From assembly GCA_021740845.1 (NCBI GenBank), contig JAIOYZ010000020.1, positions 1 through 64,000 on the forward strand: 64,000 bases of DNA. The letters run 5' to 3'. Source of the stretch: Bacteroidia bacterium (GTDB lineage: Bacteria; Bacteroidota; Bacteroidia; UKL13-3). Numbering within the stretch: the first letter of the stretch is position 1; every line of letters starts with the position of its first letter. The notes beneath the pieces were generated by a model. The model had not been told where the DNA came from and ran no database searches. It worked only from the letters and a program-made list of their open reading frames with translations. The position numbers and the translations under genes were made by a program. Shown piece by piece: positions 45,401 through 55,385 of the stretch.

Positions 45401-48073
45401 CTATTTTTTTGATTTCAATCTTGCTTCACCAAATTGAAGAATTTGATCAATGAATTCGTAAGGTTTGTAATTATTTAAAGCGCATTGGTGGAAGATGGCC
45501 GTTGCGGGTGTCATGCCGGGTAAGGAGTTTACTTCTATAAAAACCACCTCTACTTTATTGTTGGAGAATATTCTTACAAAAGCATCAATTCTACAATAAC
45601 CTTCCACGCCTAAAACTTGTGCTGCTTTTTTCAATTGTGCCTGCACTTGTTTGCTAATAGATTTATTTGCCAGAGGTGTTTTTGCATATCTAGCAGGAGT
45701 AATATTTTGACCTTGGCCAGCTAAGAATTTTTCTTCTAAACTCAATATTTCGCTTTCGGCTAAAGTCTCACTTGGTTCAAATGTTTCGTAAAACAATTTG
45801 CCATTTTTGTAGTGTGTAAGCATGCCGCCAGTAACTTCTAAAAAGTGTTTGGCTTTTCCTTTTTCTACAAATTTCTCTACCAAGAAAAACTTCTTTTTAG
45901 GGAATTCTTCTTTGGCACCCAATTGCAATTTCACACGCATCTCTTCGCTAATTTCAAAGCTTGGTCTAAATACGCCTTGTGCATACGCTATTAGTTGAGC
46001 TCTGTTTTTTATCTTCTTTACCGCGCTGCTACAACCATCGTCGGCAGGTTTAGCAATTAATGGATAACCAACCTTTTCTATTTGAGAAACAATGGCTTTT
46101 TGATTTTTCTCAAAATCTTCTTCGTAAATTAACCAATGATCTGCAACCAATAAACCCTTCTTTTTAAGCAATTCGTTGGTATCGTATTTGTTAATTGTTA
46201 TCTGTGAACTTGCAACATCAGAACCATTAAAAGGCAATTTAATTTTATTCAATTCTTGTTGAACCGTTCCATCTTCACCCGGTCTACCATGCAAAGCAAT
46301 AAATACAGCATCGGCTTTTTGCTTGAGTTCTTTATAGCTAATTTTCTTAGGTTCAAACAGATTTGTATTGCTGTATTTAGTTAAAATAGCCTCACATTCT
46401 TTGGTGATGGTATTCATAATTTCTGGTCGGTGATAATGCATTACCTTTTCACGAATATCATCTGCATTGTCTTTTAACATAACCTGAATTGGAAGCAAAT
46501 ACAATTCATGAGCCTCATCATTGCCTGTTACAAAAACAGGGAAGGGTTGGTACTTTTCTGAAGAAGCTAATTTCTCATAAATATTTCTTCCACTTTCTAC
46601 ACTAATATGTCGTTCTGTGCTATAACCACCCATTAAAACGGCCACACGTTTTTTGTTGCCTTTCTTACTTTTATTAATGGTAAGTTGGGCATCTAATCTG
46701 GCCAATAAAGTTTGGTGAGTTAAGTTTACACTCTGACTAGAAATACGTTCTTGAATAGAAGTGCGAATGATATAAGTTAAAAACTGCGATGGATTCAAAC
46801 CAATTTCTGCTGCCTGGTGAAAGAAGAAAGAAGAAGGCATCATTCCCGAAGTTGTATTGGGATCATTTAAGAAAATATCACCATCTTTGCTCAAGAAACC
46901 ATCTATGCGAGCATAAACATGGAAATTGAAAAAGCCAAACAAATCCACACACGCTTTTCTAATTTCTTGAATCTTATTTTCAGCTAAATCAATGGGAGTA
47001 ATTTTTCTACTTAAGCCAGGTAAGTACTTACTTTTATAATCGTAAACTTCTTCGCCTTTTACAATTTCTGTTGGCGGAAGCGCTACAGCAGAGCCGTCTT
47101 CGTTGCGCAATACAATGCACGAAAACTCTCTACCTTCAATAAAACTCTCAATTAATACTTCTGTTTCTGAGTAAACACTTTCTAGTTGAATTTGAACTTT
47201 TCCCTTAAGTTCTTTATCTAAAATTGCCCAAAGTTCATCGGGGTGGTAAACCATTTTATCCTTGATTTTGGCAGGCAAACCAATACCTTCTTTTACATCT
47301 GTTATCTTTTGAATAAACTGAGTTTTCTCTAATATGCTTTTACCAATCCAATCTTTTGGCGTGATGGTTTGTATAAAAAAAGCTTTGTGAATGGCATCTA
47401 CAAATTCTTTTAAATTATCTGTTTTTATCACACTCACCCCAACCGAACTTCCTTGATTGGCGGGCTTCACCACAAATGGCAATCCTACTTTTTGGATAGC
47501 TTCTTTTTGTAAAATCGGCAGTTGGTTCAAACCGCTTTTTGGAAAAGAAAAGTATTTAGGAAGTTTCATCCCTGCGGCCTGCATCCATTGTTTTTGCAAG
47601 CGCTTGTTCATGCCAATAGAAGAAGGCAAAATGCCAGAACCCGAATACGGAATGCCATACCATTCTAATAAACCTTGTAAGGTTCCGTCCTCACCAAAAT
47701 TACCATGTAAGGCTAAAAAAGCAAAGTCGATAAGACCTTTTAAGTCTTCTGCTGCCAGCAATTTGCCAATTTTTCTGGCCATGGTTTTGCCATTGTCAAT
47801 ATAGGCAGATTTTAAATTTTCTGCATATACTTGCACCTCGTGTTTGGCGCCTTTTAAAAACTCAACCGAAGGGTAAAAATCGCGGATGGAGCCTTTATAA
47901 ATAAAATGCCAATCCAATAAAATGAAATTGTTAAAGCTATCCACAAAAATGGGAATGGCTTCAAATAAAGTTTTATCTAAATTATCGTAAACTGTTCTTC
48001 CACCTGCAAAAGAAACTTCACGTTCTCTGCTATTTCCGCCAAAAAATATTCCAATTTTTATACGTCCGCTCAT
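45401..48073 (-). CDS. ddl: Tandem D-alanine--D-alanine ligase (two Ddl domains)
   Basis: The 890-residue protein is a double Ddl. The first half (about residues 1-455) has the N-terminal IGIFFGGNSREREVSFAGG, FLALHGNFGEDGTLQGLLE (about 117-135), the ATP-grasp block PFVVKPANQGSSVGVS (about 203-218), and a C-terminal DPNTTSGMMPSS in place of the usual E-x-N-x-x-P-G-M-T. The second half (about 470-890) repeats the design with VAVLMGGYSTERHISVESG, VFIALHGRPGEDGTVQ, LIAKPADDGCSS and the canonical FIEVNSLPGMTPATAIF. Monomeric Ddl is about 310-370 residues, so this is a fusion or duplication. One half may be catalytic and the other structural. Confidence 0.85.
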   Translation of the reverse strand: MSGRIKIGIFFGGNSREREVSFAGGRTVYDNLDKTLFEAIPIFVDSFNNFILLDWHFIYKGSIRDFYPSVEFLKGAKHEVQVYAENLKSAYIDNGKTMARKIGKLLAAEDLKGLIDFAFLALHGNFGEDGTLQGLLEWYGIPYSGSGILPSSIGMNKRLQKQWMQAAGMKLPKYFSFPKSGLNQLPILQKEAIQKVGLPFVVKPANQGSSVGVSVIKTDNLKEFVDAIHKAFFIQTITPKDWIGKSILEKTQFIQKITDVKEGIGLPAKIKDKMVYHPDELWAILDKELKGKVQIQLESVYSETEVLIESFIEGREFSCIVLRNEDGSAVALPPTEIVKGEEVYDYKSKYLPGLSRKITPIDLAENKIQEIRKACVDLFGFFNFHVYARIDGFLSKDGDIFLNDPNTTSGMMPSSFFFHQAAEIGLNPSQFLTYIIRTSIQERISSQSVNLTHQTLLARLDAQLTINKSKKGNKKRVAVLMGGYSTERHISVESGRNIYEKLASSEKYQPFPVFVTGNDEAHELYLLPIQVMLKDNADDIREKVMHYHRPEIMNTITKECEAILTKYSNTNLFEPKKISYKELKQKADAVFIALHGRPGEDGTVQQELNKIKLPFNGSDVASSQITINKYDTNELLKKKGLLVADHWLIYEEDFEKNQKAIVSQIEKVGYPLIAKPADDGCSSAVKKIKNRAQLIAYAQGVFRPSFEISEEMRVKLQLGAKEEFPKKKFFLVEKFVEKGKAKHFLEVTGGMLTHYKNGKLFYETFEPSETLAESEILSLEEKFLAGQGQNITPARYAKTPLANKSISKQVQAQLKKAAQVLGVEGYCRIDAFVRIFSNNKVEVVFIEVNSLPGMTPATAIFHQCALNNYKPYEFIDQILQFGEARLKSKK

Positions 48074-48144
48074 GATTCGAACTTAAAACATAAGCGCAAT
48101 AAATCCCAACTAAAAATCCTCAGGTTTGCACCCAATTGTCTACA

Positions 48145-48927
48145 TTATAGGATACGCAATTTGAAGTGTTCTTTTACCTGTTCTTTTCTAAAATATACAA
48201 GCCCAACAAAGAATAAATCTACACTTACTTTTACCATTGCATCGCTTTTAATTTCCTCCCAAGCCTGCGTCATTCCTTTGCTCCAGTATATATCGTCGAA
48301 AACAATTACGCTATCGTTATGCAAAAAAGGTTTGCAGAGTTCAAAATAGCGCAGGGTGGCTTCATAGCTATGGTTGCCATCTATAAATAAAAAATCTAAT
48401 TTTTCGGTTTGAACCAAAAGGCTGGGAAGAATTTCATCGAAGGTTCCGAGCTGTGAGTTTATTTTATTATCGATGCCCAGTTTTTGGAATGTTTCTTTTG
48501 CTTTATTCTGCACATCTTGGCAAGCTTCAATGGTATGTATTTGGGCAGTTTGGTTTGAACCAAAAGCCAAATAGGAGGTGGTGATACCTAATGAAGTTCC
48601 AAGTTCGATGAAGTTTTGGTAAGGATAATTTTTAGCAATAAAATAGAGTACTTGAGCAATTCTAGCTGGCTTTAAATGCTGATTGGCCAAAACACCAACA
48701 GTTGTATTTCTGCTTTTTTGTGAGGCACCAAAATCCTCGTAAGAAATTTCTTGCTTACTTTTTTTGAGCTCTTTTCTTAAGGCTTCTATCTTTTCAAAAT
48801 TTGGTTCAAACCGCTGTTTCTTAATGCATGTTTGGTGCAATTGAAAAACAAAAGGCGAATGCAAAACATCTACCCACTTAGATTGCAGGTAGTGAAGAAG
48901 AAAGTGCTTTGTATAATGAAAGTTCAA
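48145..48927 (-). CDS. Class I SAM-dependent O-methyltransferase
   Basis: The 260-residue product has the Rossmann-like methyltransferase core: FIELGTSLGITTSYLAF (motif I, about residues 96-112), IHTIEACQDV (motif II acidic end, about 120-129), LDFLFIDGNHSYEATLRYF (about 174-192) and VIVFDDIYWSKGM (about 202-214). The pattern is that of class I O-methyltransferases (methyltransferase_24 or catechol-OMT type). The substrate is unknown. The dispersed motif occurs three times in this gene (48416, 48552, 48803). A terminator hairpin precedes it. Confidence 0.8.
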   Translation of the reverse strand: MNFHYTKHFLLHYLQSKWVDVLHSPFVFQLHQTCIKKQRFEPNFEKIEALRKELKKSKQEISYEDFGASQKSRNTTVGVLANQHLKPARIAQVLYFIAKNYPYQNFIELGTSLGITTSYLAFGSNQTAQIHTIEACQDVQNKAKETFQKLGIDNKINSQLGTFDEILPSLLVQTEKLDFLFIDGNHSYEATLRYFELCKPFLHNDSVIVFDDIYWSKGMTQAWEEIKSDAMVKVSVDLFFVGLVYFRKEQVKEHFKLRIL

Positions 48928-48935
48928 GGGCGTTT

Positions 48936-48971
48936 CAAAAAAAATCGGTTCAGGAAAAACCTGAACCGATT
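48936..48971 (-). terminator. Intrinsic terminator after the DUF349 gene (minus strand)
   Basis: Perfect 12-base stem AATCGGTTCAGG/CCTGAACCGATT (48943-48954 and 48960-48971) with a five-A loop. On the minus strand it starts eight bases past the DUF349 stop and is followed by a T run (A run on plus, 48937-48944). Confidence 0.88.
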
Positions 48972-48979
48972 GTTAATTT

Positions 48980-50950
48980 TTATGGATTAACGCTGGTTTC
49001 GTTACCAGCTTTTCTTAAAGCTTTAAGTGCTTTTAGTTTTTCTTCTAATCCCGCAATATGCTTTTGGGCAATGCCAATTTTATCTTGAATTTGCTCTGCC
49101 AATGGATTTTTGCTATTACCAGATTTAAAGAATCCTAAGTTATTATCCCAAGTTTCAATATCCTTCTTTAAACCTTTAATGCGTTCCATCAAAATTTTCT
49201 CTTCACGTTGCAATTTCTGTGCACCGTTAGGAGAGCTAGCTAACATTTCAAAATTCTGCTTGTCGCGGTCTTCACGCATGTCTTTGTTCAACTGCTTGTT
49301 CTTGCTATACAATTTATCTAGTAAATCGTTGTACTTCTTGTTAACAGGCTCTTTCTGACTCATGGGAACAAATCCAATTGCATTCCAATCGGTTTGAATT
49401 TGCTTCAATTCTTGGAAAATTGTATTGGTATTTTCTGCGGTTTGCAAGCTTTCTAATTTAGCAATCAAGGCATTTTTCAATTCCAAGTTTTGCAATTGTT
49501 CTGTTTGTTGACTCGCATATCTTTCCGATTTTTTAGCGAAGAAAGAATCGCAAGCGGTGCGGAATCTTTTCCAAACGGCATCGTTAACTTTTTCTGGAGC
49601 ATGACCAATTTTTTTCCATGCCTCTTGAAATTTCTTTAACTCATCTGTTTGTTTGTTCCAATCAATTGGGTTGGCAGCAATGGCTTCAGCCTTTTCGCAC
49701 AAATCTTCTTTGGCTTTTAAATTTGCATTGCGCTCAGCATGCATGGCCTTAAAGAAATTGTTTTTATTGCCAAAGAAACTGTTTCTAGCTTCTCTAAACT
49801 CGTTCCAAACTTGGTCGCGGTTAGCCATAGGCACATGACCAATTTTTTTCCAAGATTCCATTAACTCATTTAAAGCAGTGCTATTGTCCATCCAATCTTT
49901 GATGCGAATGGTTTTAACTTCAGCAATAGCTTTAGCCTTTTCTAATAGCTCTTGTTTAGCTATTAAATTTTGTTGGCGAACGGCTTCCATTTCTTCAGAT
50001 TTGGCTTTAATCATGCCATAAACCTTATCAACTTCTGCTCTAAAACGTTGCCAAATATCTTCAGAAGCTTCCTTAGCAACCGGACCAATAAAACGCCAAT
50101 CTTCTTGGTATTTTTTTGCCATAATTAGCGCTTTTTTGATATTGGTTTCGGCAACCAATTCGCTAACACGAGCAATTAATTCTATTTTTTGATCGAGGTT
50201 TTTGCTTCTATCTAAATCTTTTAGTTCGTTATTTATTGAAAGACGATCGTAGAATATTTCGTTTAATACTCTAAAACTTTCCCAAAGTCTTTCTACATGT
50301 TCTTTAGGAACATTCTTAATTTTCTTCCATTCCTCACGCAATTCTTTTAAGCGTTTTAAGCTATTAGAAGTCTCTTCAGATTCTGTAAGGGTTTTAATTT
50401 CCTCCAGAATGGCTTCTTTCGACTTCAAGTTTTCTAGCTTTTCAGCTTCTTGGCGTTTGCGCGCTTCTTCTTTTCTTTGTTTTAAATCGAAGAAGGCTTG
50501 GTTAAATTCTTCTTTGCTGTTATCGCCTTTAAATTCAAAACCATCTTTGTCGCCGCCTTCCTCAAGAAATTTGGCCAAAGCACTTGCCTTTTCTTCGGCA
50601 ATGTGTTGATCCAAATACGGCTTAATGGATTTAAAAATTTGAAGAGCTTCTTCCAGCTCTTTTTCTGCCACGGCCTTGTGCGCTAAAACCAATAACTCCT
50701 CTTTGCTTAATGATGCAAAATCGGGTAAATCCTCTACAGCTGCCAATTCATTTTCCTCTTCAGGAATTTCAATGGAATCAGCTGTTTCGGCAGAAATCAG
50801 GTTTTCGTTTACAGGTTCGGCAACTGCCTCAACAACGGGTTCAACAATAGGTTCAACTGGTGTTTCTACAGGTGCATTTTCAGACAGGTTAACCACTGGA
50901 CTACTTTCGTCCGCAGGTTCATTAGTTACGTTTTCCAACTCTTGGTTCAT
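48980..50950 (-). CDS. DUF349 repeat protein
   Basis: The 656-residue protein has an acidic, P/E/V-rich N-terminus (about residues 1-75). About five DUF349 repeats follow, each a charged helical hairpin with a W-K-I-G/P/N core (EEWKKIKNVP, EDWRFIGPV, ESWKKIGHVP, EAWKKIGHAP, TDWNAIGFVP) and a conserved W..F turn. A C-terminal coiled tail (about 575-650) closes it. Function of the domain is unknown. The N-terminal acidic region resembles those of proteins with disordered envelope or RNA-binding tails. Confidence 0.8.
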   Translation of the reverse strand: MNQELENVTNEPADESSPVVNLSENAPVETPVEPIVEPVVEAVAEPVNENLISAETADSIEIPEEENELAAVEDLPDFASLSKEELLVLAHKAVAEKELEEALQIFKSIKPYLDQHIAEEKASALAKFLEEGGDKDGFEFKGDNSKEEFNQAFFDLKQRKEEARKRQEAEKLENLKSKEAILEEIKTLTESEETSNSLKRLKELREEWKKIKNVPKEHVERLWESFRVLNEIFYDRLSINNELKDLDRSKNLDQKIELIARVSELVAETNIKKALIMAKKYQEDWRFIGPVAKEASEDIWQRFRAEVDKVYGMIKAKSEEMEAVRQQNLIAKQELLEKAKAIAEVKTIRIKDWMDNSTALNELMESWKKIGHVPMANRDQVWNEFREARNSFFGNKNNFFKAMHAERNANLKAKEDLCEKAEAIAANPIDWNKQTDELKKFQEAWKKIGHAPEKVNDAVWKRFRTACDSFFAKKSERYASQQTEQLQNLELKNALIAKLESLQTAENTNTIFQELKQIQTDWNAIGFVPMSQKEPVNKKYNDLLDKLYSKNKQLNKDMREDRDKQNFEMLASSPNGAQKLQREEKILMERIKGLKKDIETWDNNLGFFKSGNSKNPLAEQIQDKIGIAQKHIAGLEEKLKALKALRKAGNETSVNP

Positions 50951-51041
50951 AATAAAGTTTTCTCCTTAATTCAAAAAGGGAGTCAAAAATAAGTTTTAAA
51001 ACGATAAATTTGTGCTTGTTTTTCATGAAAATTATCCGTTA

Positions 51042-51899
51042 ATGCCAGCCAAACTTATTGAATGTCCGCGCGATGCCATGCAAGGCCTCCATCACTTTAT
51101 AGAAACATCTACTAAAGTTCGCTATCTCAACCAACTATTAAAGGTAGGTTTTGATACCTTAGACTTCGGAAGTTTTGTTTCTCCCAAAGCCATTCCGCAA
51201 TTGCGCGATACGGCAGAAGTCTTGTCGCAGCTCGATTTAAATTCGGTTCAAACCAAACTATTAGCTATTGTAGCCAATACCCGAGGCGCCGAAACAGCCT
51301 GTACTTTTAAAGAGATTTCTTATTTAGGATTTCCATTTTCTATCTCAGAAACATTTCAACAAAGAAATACCAATTCTAGTATTCAAGATTCTTTGGTAAC
51401 TGTTGCGGAGATGCAAAATTTGTGTGTGAAGCACGGAAAAGAGTTGGTTGTATATATAAGTATGGGATTTGGAAATCCATATGGAGATGTTTGGAACGCA
51501 GAGTTGGTTGCCAAATGGGTAGGGGAAATGGATAAAATGGGAATTCGTATTTTGAGTTTGAGCGATACTATTGGTATGGCTGATCCAAAAAGTATTTCTT
51601 ATATTTTTTCTGAGCTTATTCCCAGCATGCCTCATATAGAATTTGGTGCACACCTACATACTACACCCGATACTTGGGAAGAAAAAGTAAGTGCAGCGTG
51701 GGATAGCGGTTGCAGAAGATTTGATGGCGCCATTAAAGGTTACGGAGGTTGCCCAATGGCCAGCGATAGTTTAACGGGCAATATGCCAACAGAAAATGTT
51801 CTTGCCTTCTTAGAAAAAATAGAAGTTAATTCCGGTTTGAACCAAGACGCCTTTGCAAAAAGTATGTTGATGGCAAACGATGTTTTTGCACAAGGATAA
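51042..51899 (+). CDS. mvaB: Hydroxymethylglutaryl-CoA lyase
   Basis: Cleaves HMG-CoA to acetyl-CoA and acetoacetate in leucine degradation. The 285-residue TIM-barrel protein shows ECPRDAMQGLHHFI (about residues 7-20; metal and substrate contacts), a DTLDFGSFVSPKAIPQL block, ILSLSDTIGMADP, GAHLHTT (metal-binding histidines, about 205-211) and the catalytic loop GYGGCPMASDSLTGNMPTE (about 239-257; the Cys is the general acid). The ATG at 51042 gives the family N-terminus. The final 83 bases are repeated at 55467-55549 past an adhesin gene. Confidence 0.92.
   Translation: MPAKLIECPRDAMQGLHHFIETSTKVRYLNQLLKVGFDTLDFGSFVSPKAIPQLRDTAEVLSQLDLNSVQTKLLAIVANTRGAETACTFKEISYLGFPFSISETFQQRNTNSSIQDSLVTVAEMQNLCVKHGKELVVYISMGFGNPYGDVWNAELVAKWVGEMDKMGIRILSLSDTIGMADPKSISYIFSELIPSMPHIEFGAHLHTTPDTWEEKVSAAWDSGCRRFDGAIKGYGGCPMASDSLTGNMPTENVLAFLEKIEVNSGLNQDAFAKSMLMANDVFAQG
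51817..51899 (+). repeat. mvaB 3'-end repeat, copy 1 (in the gene)
   Basis: The last 83 bases of mvaB recur at 55467-55549 with four mismatches (51823, 51851, 51891 and 51896). It includes the dispersed motif at 51834-51843. It codes for the final 27 residues of the enzyme. Confidence 0.9.
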
Positions 51900-52247
51900 T
51901 CGCTTTATTGGAAATGGAATTTTATTAATTAGGTAAAATTTCAAATGAAACTATATGCCTTAGTTTAGACAAATAAGGGAATTGTCATATTTGAATTAAT
52001 TGTGGCTTTAAGTATTTCTACGGTTTATTTAGGTTTAAAGCCAACTTATTTTCGTTTTAATTTTCTAGCTAAAATCTGTTTGCCATTAATATTAAAAGGT
52101 ATTTACAAACTTGATATGATTTGGTGACCGTATATTTATTTAGAAAAATTTATTACTTCTTGAATGATAATTGGCCCAAAAGAAAATTAGAAAAGAGAGC
52201 GATAATTTCAATTCATTAACCTAAATTAGCCTATTGCAATTTGAACC
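51900..52247. other. Gap between mvaB and the interrupted adhesin gene
   Basis: AT-rich, no open reading frame of note on either strand, no hairpin or clear promoter match. It begins the segment bounded by the two mvaB 3'-end copies. Confidence 0.5.
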
Positions 52248-55200
52248 ATGAGAAATTTACCCCTTCTATTATTCCTAGTCTTATTCGCTTGCCAAAGTTT
52301 TGGGCAACAATTAGGCTATGCCAAAGTTTATGGCGGTAAAGGTTCTCAATTTGCAACTCAAAACTTTTTCGACAACAATGGCAATCGCTTCCAGGTGGTT
52401 TATTTTGATAGCACATTTACTATAGATAGTGCAGGATATACAAAACCTATCCAAACCATTGGAAACAGCTTCACAATAGCCGTAATCAAATTTGATACCC
52501 TCGACCGTTTCGTTTATTATTTTAGTTTTAGCAGACCCAATGGACCAACAATTGATCTAAAGTTTGATGACAATAATAATTTATACTTATCTACTGGCAT
52601 TGCTTATAACGACTCAATGCAATTGTATAACTCAAAAAGAGAGCTCTATGCCAATATTAAAGTGGTTTATGATTACCAGAATAGTTCAATACACGATAAT
52701 TCCTATTTGATTTGTAAACTTAATGGCAATGGAGAATTTATTTGGCACAACATTCTATTTAGAGAAAACAGAATAATTGGTTATTATAGGACACCTAGTT
52801 TCTTATCCATTAGTTTGAATAACTCAAACGAATTAAGATTGATTTTCCCTAATATCTGACGCGAAAATTCGTATATATCAGATACTATAAGTTGCATTAA
52901 TAAAATAGGTCTAAAAAGTTATCATTTGGTTACTACCCAACATGCCCTATTTAAATTTTCGTCTAATGGAATTTTGCTTTCTACTTCTGAACCCTTCAAA
53001 AATCGTTTTTCAAATTCGCAAAGAGATAGTTCAATGTATTATTATAATTATCGAAAGGAGGTAAGACTAGTAACTGGCAAAAACTATTATTATACCTATC
53101 TTAATATTTATATAAGCAATGCAGATACCTTTAACAGTTCGCCACGCATTCCTGTAAAACAAGGAAATATTTACTTCTTAATTAAGTTAAACGAACAAGA
53201 CAGTATTATATGGATGAAGCCTCTGTACAAGGGAAAGGAAAGTGTTTATACCGCTTATTCTCTATTCCATGATTTAGATATAGATACTGTATCTCAAATC
53301 CTATCCTTTAATATAATATTTTCACCAACTTATTTTGAACCTATTTTCAAACCATCTTTAAATAATGGTGGAGGGGGCTTTGTATTTAAAATAAACGCGG
53401 ATGGACAAATCATTAAAGAAGATTCTTTCGCGAACACAACATTCTTTTTTAGAGAATCATATGATTATATAAAAAAACAATGGGTATCATTAGGTCAGAT
53501 AAATGGGACAGATTTGCGATTTAGAAATTTTATCCCTTCCAACCTTTACTACAATTATTTTTTGGCAATTGTCATTTTTGATTTGGATTATAATCCAATT
53601 TTTATCCAACCACTTGTAATTAACTATTTCAGCCTAAGTTCAAATATTCAAATTAACAATTTTCCTAACTATAGTGATTTTGTGGATTCGCGAGGTAAGG
53701 TAACTGTTAGTGGGGCCTTTTGGGACAGTATTTACCTGCCTTGTCAGAATTTATATAGCACTTTAAATGATACCAATTTTTTAGGATATCCAATGACAGA
53801 TGGATTTTCAATTAGTATTGAATCGTTTAAAAGGATAAATAGAATTGAATGCCGAAACTATCTTTCGCCAAGTACAAAGTATTTATGGGACAGCACAGGA
53901 ATTTACATAGACACCTTACAAAATAGTTTTGGTTGCGATAGCATTTTAGAGGTTAACTTGCAAATTTTACAAAGCACAAGCAGCATAGATAGCATGGTTT
54001 GTAACGCTATGAAATCCTTTAGCCAAAAATACATCTGGGATTCTTCTGGAATTTACTTTGATACCATTCCCAATTCTTTTGCTTGTGATAGTATCATAAA
54101 ACTCAGTCTCTTAGTTGGTTCAAACCGAAGCTTTATAGATACCACTGTAAAATACACACTTCAATCTCCAAGTGGAAAATTTAATTGGGACAGTAGTGCA
54201 ACCTACTACGATACCTTAACCAATAGCATTGGTTGTGATAGTATAATCCGCATAAACCTTGCTGTACTTAGCAATCGCAGCCAAATAGACACTTTCAATT
54301 GTTATCCAATTCAATCTTTTAGCAATACTTTTGGGATGAATCAAAGTGGTCATTATCTGGATACTATTCCCAATAGTAAGGGAGGCGATAGTCTTATTAG
54401 TATTCATTTTACAATTGGTTCAAACAGCAGTACCATTGATACCAGCTTTTGCAACCAAATTATTAGTCCAAGTGGCAGATATATGTTTTCAAGTTCTGGA
54501 ATTTACTTGGATACACTTATAAACTGTTTCTTTTGCGATAGTATTATAGAAATAAACTTCACCAGAACCTCCTCTAGCGATACTTTATATTATACAAACT
54601 GCGATAGCTTATTGTCGCCAAGCGGCAAGTTTTACTTAGACAAAACAGGCTTGTTTACCGACAGTCTACTTACCGTAAAAGGTTGTGATAGCATTGTATA
54701 TATTTATTATACACGACCGGTTTCTAATAGCCAATTTTCAGTCTCAACATGCGATTCAGTGGTATCTCCAAGCGGCAAATATGTTTATACCTTAAGTGGA
54801 AATTATTCAGATACATTAATCAACCAATTTGGTTGCGATAGTGTAATTGAAATTAGTGTAACTAAATCTACCAATAAATTAACCATATCCAAATCAAACG
54901 ATATTGACTGTTTGCAGCCATTTACGCAATTGATTGCAGAAGGAGCATTAAAGTACACTTGGAGCCCAATTGAAGGACTCAATGATGCACATATACCCAA
55001 TCCAATTGCATCTCCAATAAAATCAATTACTTACTATGTTATAGCCAGCGATTCTTTTGATTGTGAATTTACAGATAGCATATTTTTAAATGTAAACAGG
55101 GCTGATAGTTTAGGCTTTTTCCCAAATGTTATTACACCCAATGGAGACGGCAAAAACGATTGTTTGCCATTAAATAGTTTAAATGAATTTAAAGAAGCAA

Positions 55201-55385
55201 ACTTTTTTGTTTACAACAGATGGGGTAATTTAATCTATGAGTCGAACAACCCAGAATTATGCTGGCAAGGAATTGCAATGGATGGCCAAGCCGTGACAGA
55301 AGGCGTTTATTACTATATCCTAAAAGGCAAAACTAAATGCGATGAAAACTTCACTAAAACGGGCTCTATAACCGTTATTCGGTAA
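52248..55385 (+). pseudogene. T9SS type B (CHU_C) adhesin gene interrupted by one in-frame TGA
   Basis: Two open segments in the same frame, 52248-52859 and 52860-55385, are separated only by TGA at 52857-52859. Read through, they give one product of about 1045 residues. It has a signal peptide (LPLLLFLVLFACQSFGQ) and an N-terminal beta-rich region (about residues 20-525). Seven or eight repeats of about 35-45 residues follow with the pattern SPSGKY.WDSSGIY.DT..N..GCDSI..I. Last comes a gliding-motility-associated C-terminal domain (FPNVITPNGDGKNDCLPLN to FTKTGSITVIR, about 960-1045). It was a surface protein exported by type IX secretion. The stop makes it a likely pseudogene, or reflects recent change or error. 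If a downstream start were used the second half would lack a signal peptide. Confidence 0.8.

Noticed and set aside
52857-52859. Selenocysteine at the in-frame TGA
   Set aside because: The protein is a surface adhesin with no redox motif around the site, the following sequence does not form a clear bacterial SECIS element, and no selenium genes are in the window.
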